Source of the DNA: Parabacteroides sp. PM6-13
GTDB taxonomy: Bacteria; Bacteroidota; Bacteroidia; Bacteroidales; Tannerellaceae
Assembly (NCBI RefSeq): GCF_029892605.1
Contig: NZ_JARXWF010000003.1
Location: forward strand, 186,001 to 250,000
Direction of reading: 5' to 3'
Length of the DNA stretch: 64,000 bases
Shown here: positions 17,624 through 26,763 of the stretch, in pieces
Position numbering within the stretch: the first letter of the stretch is position 1
Layout: the number at the start of each line of letters is the position of its first letter
Program-made: the position numbers and the translations under genes
The notes under the pieces: model-generated
Told to the model about the DNA's origin: nothing
What the model saw: the letters and a program-made list of their open reading frames with translations, nothing else
The model's database searches: none

Positions 17624-20600
17624 ATGCAAAAAGACAAAGCAGCAACGCTGATCCTTGATGATGGTAGTGTGTATCAGGGATATTCGTTTGGTTATGAAGG
17701 ACCGGTAACGGGCGAGGTGGTGTTTAGTACCGCCATGACCGGTTATCCGGAGAGTTTGACCGACCCTTCCTATGCAGGACAAATGATTGTACTGACCTAT
17801 CCGTTGGTTGGAAACTACGGGGTACCTCCGCGTACGTTTAGTGCAAACGGGATTGCTACCCGGATGGAGAGCGAGAAGATCCATGCCAACGCCATTATCA
17901 TAAGCGATTACAGCCATGAATTTAGCCACTGGAACGCAGTGGAGAGCCTCGGACATTGGCTGAAAGACGAGAAGGTTCCGGGTATTTATGGGATTGATAC
18001 ACGGGCGTTGACGAAGAAACTTCGTGAGACGGGAGTAATGATGGGGCGAATCGTCGTAGACGATTCTACAGTTGAAAGTGGACAGTGGACAGTGGACAAT
18101 GAAGAGTTTGGGAATTACGGTGATGTGAATTATGTCGATGTGGTTTCTACAAAAGAGGTTATTACTTACAACGAAGGCCCTGGCAAGAAACGTGTCGTAT
18201 TGATCGATTGCGGCGTGAAACACAATATCATACGCAGCCTTATAAACCGGGATGTGACGGTGATCCGTGTGCCCTGGAACTATGACTTTACTCAATTGGA
18301 ATACGATGGCCTCTTTATCAGTAACGGGCCGGGTGACCCTGACACCTGTGTGGAGGCAGTCGAAAATATACGCAAAGCCCTCGACGGAGATAAACCGATC
18401 TGCGGGATCTGTATGGGAAACCAATTGTTGGCAAAAGCGGGAGGTGCTTCTATCTTTAAATTGAAATACGGACACCGCAGCCATAACCAGCCGGTGAAGA
18501 TGGTTGGCACGGATCGTTGCTTTATTACTTCACAGAATCATGGTTATGCGGTGGATAACGATAGCCTGGGAAGTGATTGGGAACCCCTGTTTATCAATAT
18601 GAACGACGGTACCAATGAAGGGATCCGCCATAAGACAAAACCGTTCTTCTCTTCCCAGTTCCACCCCGAAGCTTGTAGCGGGCCGACGGATACGGAGTTT
18701 ATGTTTGATCTGTTTGTCGACACACTACATACCGGCAAACTGAATCTATTGAATAATCCCGCAACAGCGCCGAAAGAAACTCCCGCGCCCGGAAAGGTGA
18801 ATAAAGTATTGGTCTTAGGATCGGGCGCTTTGAAGATCGGCGAAGCCGGTGAGTTCGACTACTCGGGCAGCCAGGCATTGAAAGCCTTAAAAGAAGAAGG
18901 GATCGAAACCATTCTGATCAATCCGAATATCGCGACGGTGCAAACCTCGGAAGGCGTGGCCGACCGGGTTTATTTCCTGCCTGTTACGCCTTACTTTGTG
19001 GAGAAGGTGATTGCCAAGGAACGTCCGGAAGGGATTCTTTTGGCCTTCGGTGGGCAGACAGCATTGAACTGCGGTGTCGCGTTGGAAAAAGAAGGTATTC
19101 TGCAAAAATATAATGTTAAGGTACTCGGAACCCAGGTGCAGGCCATTATGGATACCGAGGACCGTGAATTGTTTGTCCGCAAACTGGATGAGATCGGAGT
19201 GAAAACCATCAAGAGCGAAGCGGTGGAGAATATCGCCGATGCCCGACGGGCAGCTCGTGAACTGGGCTATCCGGTGATTATCCGCGCGGCTTACGCGTTG
19301 GGTGGATTGGGTTCCGGCTTCTGCGATAACGAAGAGGAACTGAATCTGCTGGCGGAGAAAGCATTCTCCTTCTCACCACAGGTATTGGTGGAAAAGAGTT
19401 TGAAAGGATGGAAAGAGGTTGAATATGAAGTGGTGCGCGACCGGTTCGACAACTGTATTACGGTATGTAATATGGAGAACTTCGACCCGCTGGGTATCCA
19501 TACGGGAGAAAGTATCGTGATTGCTCCTTCGCAAACCCTTTCCAATGCGGATTATCATAAATTACGTGAGTTGGCCATCAAGATCATCCGTCATATCGGT
19601 ATCGTTGGCGAATGTAATGTGCAATATGCTTACGACCCGGAAAGCGAAGATTATCGGGTGATCGAGGTCAATGCCCGCCTGAGCCGTTCATCGGCATTGG
19701 CATCGAAAGCAACGGGTTATCCTTTGGCTTTTGTGGCGGCGAAGTTGGGATTGGGTTACGGGTTGTTCGATCTGAAGAACTCGGTTACCAAGACTACCAC
19801 CGCTTTCTTCGAGCCGGCATTAGACTATGTGGTCTGTAAGATCCCGCGTTGGGACTTAGGCAAGTTCCATGGTGTCGATCGTGAACTGGGATCGAGTATG
19901 AAGTCGGTTGGCGAGGTGATGGCGATCGGGCGTACCTTCGAAGAGTCCTTGCAGAAAGGATTGCGTATGATCGGGCAGGGGATGCACGGTTTTGTGGAAA
20001 ACAAAGAACTGGTGATCGAAGATATCGATAAAGCTTTACGCGAACCGACCGACCGGCGAATCTTTGTGATCAGCAAAGCTTTCCGCGCCGGATATACCAT
20101 CGATCAGATTCATGAGTTGACGAAGATCGATAAGTGGTTCCTGCAAAAGCTCTATGAAATTATTGAAACAGCGGAAGAACTGGAGAAATACGGTGAACTA
20201 TCGGAAGTCTCCGACCTCCTGTTGCGCCATGCCAAGCAACAAGGCTTCTCGGACTTCCAGATCGGACGCGCCGTCTTTAAAGAAGAGGCCGACCTGGAAC
20301 AAATGAGTCTTCGGGTACGTGCGGATAGAAAGAGTAGGGGAATCCTGCCCGTTGTGAAGCAGATCGATACGTTGGCTGCCGAATATCCGGCGCAGACCAA
20401 CTATCTCTATATGACGTACTGCGGCACGGAGAACGATGTGCAATACCAGGGCGATCATCGCTCGATCATCGTTTTGGGTTCGGGCGCTTACCGGATCGGT
20501 AGCTCGGTCGAGTTCGACTGGTGCGGCGTACAAGCATTGAATACCATACGCAAAGAAGGCTGGCGTTCGGTGATGATCAACTACAATCCCGAAACGGTGT

Positions 20601-22000
20601 CGACCGATTACGATATGTGCGACCGGTTGTACTTCGACGAACTGACGTTCGAACGGGTGATGGATATCCACGAACTGGAGAACCCGCACGGGGTGATTGT
20701 ATCGACCGGCGGACAGATTCCCAATAACCTGGCGATCCGCCTGGATGAACAACAGGTACATATCCTGGGTACTTCGGCCCGAAGTATCGACAACGCGGAA
20801 GACCGCGAGAAGTTCTCCGCCATGCTCGACCGGATCGGTGTGGATCAACCCCGCTGGAAAGAGCTTTCTTCCATGGAGGATATCAATAGCTTCGTCGAAG
20901 AAGTCGGTTTCCCGGTATTGGTACGTCCGAGTTATGTGTTGAGTGGCGCGGCGATGAATGTCTGCTCCAACCCCGAAGAACTGGAACGTTTCCTGAAGCT
21001 GGCAGCGAATGTGAGCAAGAAACATCCCGTGGTGGTCAGCCAGTTTATCGAATATGCCAAAGAAGTCGAAGTCGATGCTGTGGCCGATAAAGGCGAGATC
21101 GTGATGTATGCTATCTCGGAACATATTGAGTTTGCCGGCGTCCATTCCGGAGATGCCACGATCCAGTTCCCGGCCGAAAAGCTTTATGTCGAGACCGTAC
21201 GCCGGATCAAGCGCATCAGCAAAAAGATCGCCAAAGAATTGAATATATCGGGACCCTTTAATATCCAGTACCTGGCAAAAGGAAACGAGATCAAGGTGAT
21301 CGAATGTAACCTGCGCGCTTCCCGGAGTTTCCCGTTTGTGAGCAAGGTATTAAAGATCAACTTTATCGAACTGGCCACGCGCATTATGCTCGGCCTGCCG
21401 GTAGAGAAACCCGCCAAGAACGAGTTCGACCTGGATTATGTAGGGATCAAAGCCTCGCAGTTCTCTTTCAACCGCTTGCAAAAGGCCGACCCCGTCTTGG
21501 GTGTCGATATGGCCTCTACGGGCGAAGTCGGTTGCCTGGGCAATGATGTGTCGGAAGCGATCCTGACCAGTATGCTGTCGGTCGGTCAACGCGTTCCGGA
21601 GAAGAATATCCTGCTTTCGACCGGTACTACTAAACAGAAAGTCACGATGCTCGATGCTGCCCGAATGCTCTCGGCCAAAGGATACAACCTTTACGCGACA
21701 GGCGGAACTCATCGTTTCCTCGAAGAGAACGGTATCGCCAATACGAAGGTCTACTGGCCCAGCGAAGAAGGACATCCGCAGGCACTGGATCTGTTGCGTG
21801 AGAAGCAAATCGATATGGTAGTTAATATCCCGCGCGACCTGACCGCCCGCGAACTGAGCAACGGATACCAGGTGCGCCGTGCCGCGATCGACCTGAACGT
21901 GCCGTTGATCACGAATGCCCGCCTGGCAAGCGCCTTTATCGAAGCCTTCTGCACGCTGAGTCTCGATGATATTCATATCAAAAGCTGGCAGGAATATTGA
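17624..22000 (+). CDS. carAB: Fused carbamoyl phosphate synthetase (CarA-CarB)
   Basis: One 1458-residue reading frame contains both subunits that are normally separate. Residues 1-375 are the class I glutaminase, with nucleophile Cys263 in GICMGNQLLAKA and His347/Glu349 in FHPEA. A short Pro/Ala linker (NPATAPKETPAPGKVNK) leads to the synthetase: first ATP-grasp half from VLVLGSGALKIGEAGEFDYSG, second half from VLGSGAYRIGSSVEFDWCG, and the C-terminal allosteric MGS-like domain from KNILLSTGTTKQK. Carbamoyl phosphate feeds pyrimidine and arginine synthesis. The wording of both halves resembles the eukaryotic CAD-type synthetase more than E. coli CarB; this is from memory, not a search. Residues about 147-162 come from a heptad repeat. 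The helix after Cys263 reads GNQ where most have GHQ. Confidence 0.95.
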   Translation: MQKDKAATLILDDGSVYQGYSFGYEGPVTGEVVFSTAMTGYPESLTDPSYAGQMIVLTYPLVGNYGVPPRTFSANGIATRMESEKIHANAIIISDYSHEFSHWNAVESLGHWLKDEKVPGIYGIDTRALTKKLRETGVMMGRIVVDDSTVESGQWTVDNEEFGNYGDVNYVDVVSTKEVITYNEGPGKKRVVLIDCGVKHNIIRSLINRDVTVIRVPWNYDFTQLEYDGLFISNGPGDPDTCVEAVENIRKALDGDKPICGICMGNQLLAKAGGASIFKLKYGHRSHNQPVKMVGTDRCFITSQNHGYAVDNDSLGSDWEPLFINMNDGTNEGIRHKTKPFFSSQFHPEACSGPTDTEFMFDLFVDTLHTGKLNLLNNPATAPKETPAPGKVNKVLVLGSGALKIGEAGEFDYSGSQALKALKEEGIETILINPNIATVQTSEGVADRVYFLPVTPYFVEKVIAKERPEGILLAFGGQTALNCGVALEKEGILQKYNVKVLGTQVQAIMDTEDRELFVRKLDEIGVKTIKSEAVENIADARRAARELGYPVIIRAAYALGGLGSGFCDNEEELNLLAEKAFSFSPQVLVEKSLKGWKEVEYEVVRDRFDNCITVCNMENFDPLGIHTGESIVIAPSQTLSNADYHKLRELAIKIIRHIGIVGECNVQYAYDPESEDYRVIEVNARLSRSSALASKATGYPLAFVAAKLGLGYGLFDLKNSVTKTTTAFFEPALDYVVCKIPRWDLGKFHGVDRELGSSMKSVGEVMAIGRTFEESLQKGLRMIGQGMHGFVENKELVIEDIDKALREPTDRRIFVISKAFRAGYTIDQIHELTKIDKWFLQKLYEIIETAEELEKYGELSEVSDLLLRHAKQQGFSDFQIGRAVFKEEADLEQMSLRVRADRKSRGILPVVKQIDTLAAEYPAQTNYLYMTYCGTENDVQYQGDHRSIIVLGSGAYRIGSSVEFDWCGVQALNTIRKEGWRSVMINYNPETVSTDYDMCDRLYFDELTFERVMDIHELENPHGVIVSTGGQIPNNLAIRLDEQQVHILGTSARSIDNAEDREKFSAMLDRIGVDQPRWKELSSMEDINSFVEEVGFPVLVRPSYVLSGAAMNVCSNPEELERFLKLAANVSKKHPVVVSQFIEYAKEVEVDAVADKGEIVMYAISEHIEFAGVHSGDATIQFPAEKLYVETVRRIKRISKKIAKELNISGPFNIQYLAKGNEIKVIECNLRASRSFPFVSKVLKINFIELATRIMLGLPVEKPAKNEFDLDYVGIKASQFSFNRLQKADPVLGVDMASTGEVGCLGNDVSEAILTSMLSVGQRVPEKNILLSTGTTKQKVTMLDAARMLSAKGYNLYATGGTHRFLEENGIANTKVYWPSEEGHPQALDLLREKQIDMVVNIPRDLTARELSNGYQVRRAAIDLNVPLITNARLASAFIEAFCTLSLDDIHIKSWQEY
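18068..18109 (+). repeat. Heptad repeat inside the CarA part of carAB
   Basis: AGTTGAA, three AGTGGAC units and AATGAAG follow in seven-base steps and encode VESGQWTVDNEE, an insertion between the CarA N-terminal domain and the glutaminase. Confidence 0.75.
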
Positions 22001-22086
22001 TTGGTAAAAAGATAGTGTACCGTGCTGAAATAGTGAATAATAAGCCGGTATTTGTGAATGACTTTGCACAGGCAATACACTAAATT

Positions 22087-22123
22087 CGCCTCCTATTAGC
22101 GATAATAGGGGGCGAGTTTTTTT
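22087..22123 (+). terminator. Terminator after carAB
   Basis: A 12-bp stem (22087-22098 with 22103-22114, one G-T pair), GCGA tetraloop, then a run of T. Confidence 0.85.
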
Positions 22124-22177
22124 GAGGCATACTCAAGTAATTAGGCCGCCGTAATTTAATAATAAACTCACTGTATC

Positions 22178-23107
22178 ATGAAAAAAGTTATTGTGTTAGT
22201 TGCGGCTATATGCTGCATTCCGTTTGTGTTTAATTCGTGTGATAATGCGCTGACAGAAGAAAAGGGGCATGAAGTCATGCTGACAAAAGCAGATGTTCCC
22301 GAATTTGGTTATTGTGGGGAACCGTATGTGACTCCCCTTATTGCCGGCAAACAAACCCCGGTAGGAACGATTACGGTAGGGAATGATAAGGAAAATCTGT
22401 ATGTGACCTATGCCTTGGATGCCTCCTGGAGTTTGAGCGATACCAAATTGTTTGTGGGTGATGATGCCGATATTCCGTTTAACGGTAATAATCCTCAAAT
22501 GGGACATTTTCCTTATAAAACGACTCATTCTCCGGCAGTGAATACCTTTACGTATGTTATTCCTTTGGAAGAAATTTCAGCATGTGTGACGGTTGCTGCA
22601 CAAGGTGATGTTGTTCCGCTGGAAGGAAAGAAGGAAAGTGCCTGGGGCGAAGGGGATGCGCTCGGAAAGAATGGCTCGATGAAATTTGAATACTGCGTGC
22701 AGGAGTGTATCGAAGTTCCGGCTGAACCGATCGATTATCAGACAGAATCCGCCTGGTCGGCAGGTGATCGTTATACAGAACAAGGAAACTGGGCAACCTT
22801 CACGGCTTATACCGGTGAGGAGTTGACGGTTCCTGTTATAGCCGGGAAGTCGATTGAAGTCGGTACGGTTACATTCTCTGAGGTAGTTGATGGCAATATC
22901 ACGATTACAATCGCCTTGACCGGTGGTTGGGAACTGAATGCAAAGAAAACGGAAACCGTGAAGATCCAGGGATATGACGTGGCACCTTCAGGAAATCCGG
23001 CTCCGGGTCAGTTCGCTACCTATAAGGGAGAATCATTGGTTGTCGATGTGCCGGCGTCTGAATATTATGGCATCCACCTGGATGTACGATTGCCTATTTA
23101 TGAATAA
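22178..23107 (+). CDS. Lipoprotein with two copies of an unknown beta-rich domain
   Basis: A 309-residue protein with a lipoprotein signal (lipobox FNSC, Cys21). The mature part is a tandem duplication. Each half has a segment like PLIAGKQTPVGTITV / PVIAGKSIEVGTVTF, a Gly-Trp strand region (ALDASWSLSDTKLFVG / ALTGGWELNAKKTETV), and a proline turn (NNPQMGHFPYKTTHSP / GNPAPGQFATYKGES). A linker ESAWSAGDRY...GNWATF lies between the halves and recalls surface proteins of other Bacteroidota. It is probably anchored in the outer membrane. No function can be named. It is monocistronic between two terminators. Confidence 0.8.
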   Translation: MKKVIVLVAAICCIPFVFNSCDNALTEEKGHEVMLTKADVPEFGYCGEPYVTPLIAGKQTPVGTITVGNDKENLYVTYALDASWSLSDTKLFVGDDADIPFNGNNPQMGHFPYKTTHSPAVNTFTYVIPLEEISACVTVAAQGDVVPLEGKKESAWGEGDALGKNGSMKFEYCVQECIEVPAEPIDYQTESAWSAGDRYTEQGNWATFTAYTGEELTVPVIAGKSIEVGTVTFSEVVDGNITITIALTGGWELNAKKTETVKIQGYDVAPSGNPAPGQFATYKGESLVVDVPASEYYGIHLDVRLPIYE

Positions 23108-23122
23108 GGTATAGGCCAATAA

Positions 23123-23183
23123 AAAAGAGTTAGAGCAGTCAGCGTAGTAATATCTTAACTACGCTGACTGCTCTGACTCTTTT
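23123..23183. terminator. Bidirectional terminator
   Basis: A 26-bp near-perfect inverted repeat (23123-23148 with 23158-23183) with A-run on the left and T-run on the right. It sits between the convergent lipoprotein and DUF5606 genes and serves both. Confidence 0.9.
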
Positions 23184-23193
23184 AAATATTTCT

Positions 23194-23622
23194 TTATGCC
23201 TCTTCCTTCGTTTCCGGTTCTTCTTTCTTAGCCGGAGAAAAGTCTGTTATGCCATTTTCAATTAACAGATTGTACCAGTTCAACAGTTTCTTAATGTCGT
23301 TGGGGTATACGCGGTCGCGGTCGTGATCGGGCAATACTTCCAGCATATAGGCTCTCAGTTCGTCTGGTTTGGCCTTTGAGGGCACAAAACCTACCTTCTG
23401 TCCGTTTTCCTTTTCTTTGACGAGGGTCAATACTTCGTGTAAAGGTTTTTCTTCCTCTATCGTATATATGGCGATATCTCCCAGGGAGATGATTTTGTCG
23501 GTTGCGTAGGCTGGTATTCTTTTTTTGTCGATTAAGGATTCAATGATCAACATATTTTTTCCTTGTGATACAAGTTTGTATAATCCGGGTCTGCCGGAAA
23601 CGGATAAAATTTCTTTCAACAT
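23194..23622 (-). CDS. DUF5606-family protein
   Basis: A 142-residue cytoplasmic protein found across Bacteroidota. The N-terminus MLKEILSVSGRPGLYKLVSQGKNMLIIESL is a small beta-rich domain, and the C-terminus is a charged helical segment ending in an acidic tail (KKEEPETKEEA). The family has no known activity that I can state. It is the last gene of the minus-strand nusB-yajC-ybbR-coaE run, but an 86-base gap with its own TACTTTTG box suggests it can be transcribed alone. Confidence 0.85.
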   Translation of the reverse strand: MLKEILSVSGRPGLYKLVSQGKNMLIIESLIDKKRIPAYATDKIISLGDIAIYTIEEEKPLHEVLTLVKEKENGQKVGFVPSKAKPDELRAYMLEVLPDHDRDRVYPNDIKKLLNWYNLLIENGITDFSPAKKEEPETKEEA

Positions 23623-23655
23623 AATCGGTTTCTTTTGTGTTTAACTTTGAAGCTG

Positions 23656-23689
23656 CAAAAGTAATATAACTGTTGGATAAATAAGCAAA
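23656..23689 (-). promoter_or_regulatory. Promoter for the DUF5606 gene
   Basis: Reverse-strand TACTTTTG (23656-23663) with TTTG upstream (23686-23689) at 22 bases spacing. Confidence 0.5.
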
Positions 23690-23708
23690 CCGAAGGAGGA
23701 AAAACGGT

Positions 23709-24290
23709 TTACCCCTGGCGTATAGCTGCGATAATGGCTTCGGTTTGTGGGATAATGGCCCGAAGATCATCGTTGTAAATCACGTAGTTGGCTTTTTCTT
23801 TTTTTATTTCATCAGAAAGCTGGCTTTGTATGCGGCGTTCTACCTCTTCGCGGGAGACAGCATTGCGTCGGCAGGCTCTTTCGATGCGTAATGCCTGCGG
23901 GGCATATACCATCAGGCTGACGTCTACGATTCGGTCGAATCCCGATTCAAACAATATGGCCGATTCGATGGCAGCCAAGTCGCTCTCCTGTTGTTTTACC
24001 CATTGCAGGAAATGGCGGTTGACCTCCGGGTGGATAATGGCGTTCACCTTTTCCAGCCGTTCCGGATCTCCGAATATATGCGAAGCCAGGAGCGGGCGGT
24101 TGAGCCCTTCCGGGGTGTATAGCTCGCTACCGAACAGGGCGGTGAGCTGTTCTCGGATGATAGGGGAGGAGTCGGTCAGTTTTTTACTTTCTTCATCGGC
24201 GATGTAGACAGGGATGCCCATCACGCCTAATAAGGTAGCGACAACTGTTTTCCCGCTTCCGATTCCGCCTGTGATGCCAATCGTTTTCAT
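23709..24290 (-). CDS. coaE: Dephospho-CoA kinase
   Basis: CoaE phosphorylates the 3'-hydroxyl of dephospho-CoA in the last step of coenzyme A synthesis. The 193-residue protein starts with MKTIGITGGIGSGKT (Walker A) and has the substrate-loop segments IADEESKKL and HPEVNRHFLQW and the lid region RRIQSQLSDEIKK. The frame stays open upstream to 24359, but that part overlaps the YbbR-like gene, and ATG 24290 gives the normal family start. It overlaps the upstream YbbR-like gene by four bases (ATGA), so the two are translationally coupled. Confidence 0.96.
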   Translation of the reverse strand: MKTIGITGGIGSGKTVVATLLGVMGIPVYIADEESKKLTDSSPIIREQLTALFGSELYTPEGLNRPLLASHIFGDPERLEKVNAIIHPEVNRHFLQWVKQQESDLAAIESAILFESGFDRIVDVSLMVYAPQALRIERACRRNAVSREEVERRIQSQLSDEIKKEKANYVIYNDDLRAIIPQTEAIIAAIRQG

Positions 24291-25300
24291 TCTGTCCGGC
24301 GATCTTGTTCGAGGATAAACTCGATCTGCTCCGGAGAGATCGATGCCGAGCGTATCCAACCCGGTTGTGTGGATAAAGCGATGGAGGTGACTCCCGTCAG
24401 GTTCTGTTCCAGTTCCGAGAAGGGAACTAATATGCGGAAATCCTTTTCCGTCAGGTCGCGGAAGCGGCTCATGGGAACACTGGATACCACCTTGGCTGTA
24501 GGCGGAAACAGGCGTACGGTGAAATCGGCCGGCAGGCCTGTGACGGTGATTGGTATTTCCAATGTCTTTTCTGTGAACTCTTCGACAGGCACCGTGAGGG
24601 TGACCATCTCCTGGTCGAAAGAGACGCCGGGTTGTTTCTCCAGTTTTACCTGGCGGGTTGTCGTTTTGTTTACTTTGGTGATTTCCGTATAGGCCGTTTT
24701 TACCTCCGTGATGGAGTCGAGAATGGTTTCGGCAGCATATATATCCACCGTTCTTGGTGATATGATCACTTCGCCTGAGCGGTGGAAACCGGCAGAGGGC
24801 TGAATCCTGCCGTTGAAAACAATGGGCACCCTTTTCTCTTTCATACGGCTGTAACGGATCTCGAACGGTCCCGGTTCGAACCCGGTCAGCGAGGTGCTTG
24901 CCAATAATTGTTTGTAAATATCGGCTTCAATCTCTTTCCGCTCGATGGTGAGCTGTCCCTTTTCGATAGGCAGCTCTTTCAGATTGAGCTCGATAGGGTT
25001 GAACTTACGGCCAAACGAATAGTTGAGCAACACGCTTCCCTTGTCTCTGACCCGGGCGGTGACTTTGGTGGGTATCGTGTCGCTGAAGGCGATCTCGGCG
25101 GGCACATCTTTGTAGCGGATAGGGAGTGTGATCTCTATCTCATAATCCTGTTGCAGGCTCTGCAGATACCAGAAGCCAAACGATAACAGGACAAAAGCCA
25201 GGAAGATCAAGGTCTCTTTCCACTTCTGACGATGAAAAATGACCCTGATCTTTCGCTGAACAGACTTGAATGGTTTTTTATTCTCCTCAAGCCGTGACAT
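24287..25300 (-). CDS. YbbR/CdaR-like domain protein
   Basis: A 337-residue protein with a short cytoplasmic N-terminus, one membrane helix (about residues 30-47, LIFLAFVLLSFGFWYL) and an extracytoplasmic part of YbbR-like beta domains (for example EIEITLPIRYKDVPAEIAFSDTIPTKVTARVRDKG is the first). YbbR domains occur in CdaR, the regulator of the c-di-AMP cyclase CdaA; no cdaA is next to it here. It lies 15 bases after yajC and overlaps coaE. A link to c-di-AMP is therefore only suggestive. Confidence 0.85.
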   Translation of the reverse strand: MSRLEENKKPFKSVQRKIRVIFHRQKWKETLIFLAFVLLSFGFWYLQSLQQDYEIEITLPIRYKDVPAEIAFSDTIPTKVTARVRDKGSVLLNYSFGRKFNPIELNLKELPIEKGQLTIERKEIEADIYKQLLASTSLTGFEPGPFEIRYSRMKEKRVPIVFNGRIQPSAGFHRSGEVIISPRTVDIYAAETILDSITEVKTAYTEITKVNKTTTRQVKLEKQPGVSFDQEMVTLTVPVEEFTEKTLEIPITVTGLPADFTVRLFPPTAKVVSSVPMSRFRDLTEKDFRILVPFSELEQNLTGVTSIALSTQPGWIRSASISPEQIEFILEQDRRTE

Positions 25301-25315
25301 ATAAACTGTTTTTAA

Positions 25316-25636
25316 TTATTTCTGTTGTGCGTCTTCCGTAGAGGCAAATACGGAGGTTTTGTCGATACGGATACGAACACCGTCGGCTATTTCGATCAGC
25401 ATATATACGTCGCCAATCTCTTTGATCTTGCCATAGATACCTCCGGCAGTAACGACTTTATCGCCTACGGCTAATGCTTCGCGTGCTTTCTGTACGTCTT
25501 TTTGTCTTTTCTGTTGCGGACGAATCATCAGGAAATAGAAGATAGCGATGATCGCAACCATCATCAATAAACCTGACCAGGGGTTTCCTCCGGTGGCAGG
25601 CGCTTGTAATAAAATGCTCAATAAATTCATATTCAT
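25316..25636 (-). CDS. yajC: Preprotein translocase subunit YajC
   Basis: A small inner-membrane accessory of the SecDF translocase, 106 residues. One membrane helix (GLLMMVAIIAIFYFLMI) is followed by the family signature RPQQKRQKDVQ, then a small beta domain AVGDKVVTAGGIYGKIKEIGD. The N-terminal stretch is short and polar (QAPATGGNPWSG). It lies between nusB and the YbbR-like gene in the same orientation. A TACATTTG box on the reverse strand at 25670-25677 may start a transcript here. Confidence 0.95.
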   Translation of the reverse strand: MNMNLLSILLQAPATGGNPWSGLLMMVAIIAIFYFLMIRPQQKRQKDVQKAREALAVGDKVVTAGGIYGKIKEIGDVYMLIEIADGVRIRIDKTSVFASTEDAQQK

Positions 25637-25669
25637 TTGATTTTTATGTTAATTCCATGCGGATAGTTA

Positions 25670-25677
25670 CAAATGTA
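25670..25677 (-). promoter_or_regulatory. TAnnTTTG box upstream of yajC
   Basis: Reverse-strand TACATTTG, 34 bases before the yajC start and just after the nusB stop, with TTTG at 25700-25703 (22-base spacing). Confidence 0.45.
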
Positions 25678-25687
25678 GGTATTATTC

Positions 25688-26614
25688 TTAATCTTTGAAC
25701 AAAACCTTTTCTTTTTTTAACTCACCGATAATGGAATCAAGCACTCCGTTGATAAAGGTACCGCTCTTGGGGGTGCTGTAGTATTTGGCGGCATCGATGT
25801 ATTCGTTGAGGGTCACACTCACCGGGATGGTCGGGAAATTCATGATCTCCGCCATGGCCACCTGCATAATGATGAGGTCCATTTGCGCGATGCGCTCTGT
25901 CTCCCAGTTTTTCAAATGTTTCTCGATGCGCTCACGGTATTCGTCCCCATGCAGGAGCGACTGCCGGAAAAGACGAACGGCAAAATCGCGGTCTTCCATA
26001 TCTTTAAACATCGGAAGAAGCGTTTGGCTCTCGCCGGTCTGTTCTTCAAAACGTTTGATGGTCTTCAAGGTGAAGGTGGCAACAATATCGATGTCGTCGT
26101 TCCAGTAGATACTTTTCTCTTCCAGGTATTCTTCCACCATTTCATTGCCACAGATATGCTTTTTGAAGAAAGCGCGCCAGAACTCCTGATCGGCCTCATA
26201 CGAATCGTTTGCGTCGTTGAGATAATCGGCATATAGATCGGATGCCAACAGGATATCTAACAGGTTTTTAATGAAATCCGCATCGTTGCTCCATGACAAG
26301 GAATGCTCTTCGGTGTAAGCCAGCAACTCTTTGTTTTTGGCCAACTGAGCCGCAAAACGATTGTCAGCGAGCTTCATGTTGGGATGCAGATCCGTTTCCG
26401 TCGGGCGCAGTTTGTGCTTGCGGTTGTCGAGAATACGTTGATGCAGATAGGTGATTTCTGTGATGAGGAGTAGAAAACAATGGTATAAGTCATACGACTT
26501 TTGCAGGCTGAAGAGCAACTCTTTTTCAGCCACTTTGAGGTCTCCGTTTCCGTTTTGGCAAAAGGAATAGACTATTTGCAAAACTTTGATGCGGATAAGA
26601 ATTCTGTTAATCAT
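25688..26614 (-). CDS. nusB: Transcription antitermination factor NusB (long Bacteroidetes form)
   Basis: NusB binds boxA RNA with S10 in rRNA antitermination. The C-terminal part carries the NusB fold, with segments LKNWETERIAQMDLIIMQVAMAEI and PVSVTLNEYIDAAKYYSTPKS, and ends FINGVLDSII, all typical. At 308 residues it is about twice the E. coli length; the N-terminal half (starting MINRILIRIKVLQIVYSFCQ) is the extension usual in Bacteroidota. It begins the nusB-yajC-ybbR-coaE run. Confidence 0.93.
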   Translation of the reverse strand: MINRILIRIKVLQIVYSFCQNGNGDLKVAEKELLFSLQKSYDLYHCFLLLITEITYLHQRILDNRKHKLRPTETDLHPNMKLADNRFAAQLAKNKELLAYTEEHSLSWSNDADFIKNLLDILLASDLYADYLNDANDSYEADQEFWRAFFKKHICGNEMVEEYLEEKSIYWNDDIDIVATFTLKTIKRFEEQTGESQTLLPMFKDMEDRDFAVRLFRQSLLHGDEYRERIEKHLKNWETERIAQMDLIIMQVAMAEIMNFPTIPVSVTLNEYIDAAKYYSTPKSGTFINGVLDSIIGELKKEKVLFKD

Positions 26615-26691
26615 CGTTTGAAGGAACTTCTTTTGTTGTTATCGCCGGCAAAGGTAATGAATTCCCCGATATTATTCGATATACAAAAAAA

Positions 26692-26733
26692 ATTCTCACC
26701 CGCATGAGAAAAAATTCTCATGCGGGTGAGAAT
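26692..26733. repeat. Perfect palindromic hairpin, TTCTCAC/GTGAGAA family
   Basis: Arms 26692-26710 and 26715-26733 are perfectly complementary (19 bp) with an AAAA loop and A/T runs outside. It may end the DUF1593 transcript. A nearly identical element is at 38051-38092. Confidence 0.85.
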
Positions 26734-26763
26734 AAAAAAAAGGCACGATTACCTCCTTTGAAT

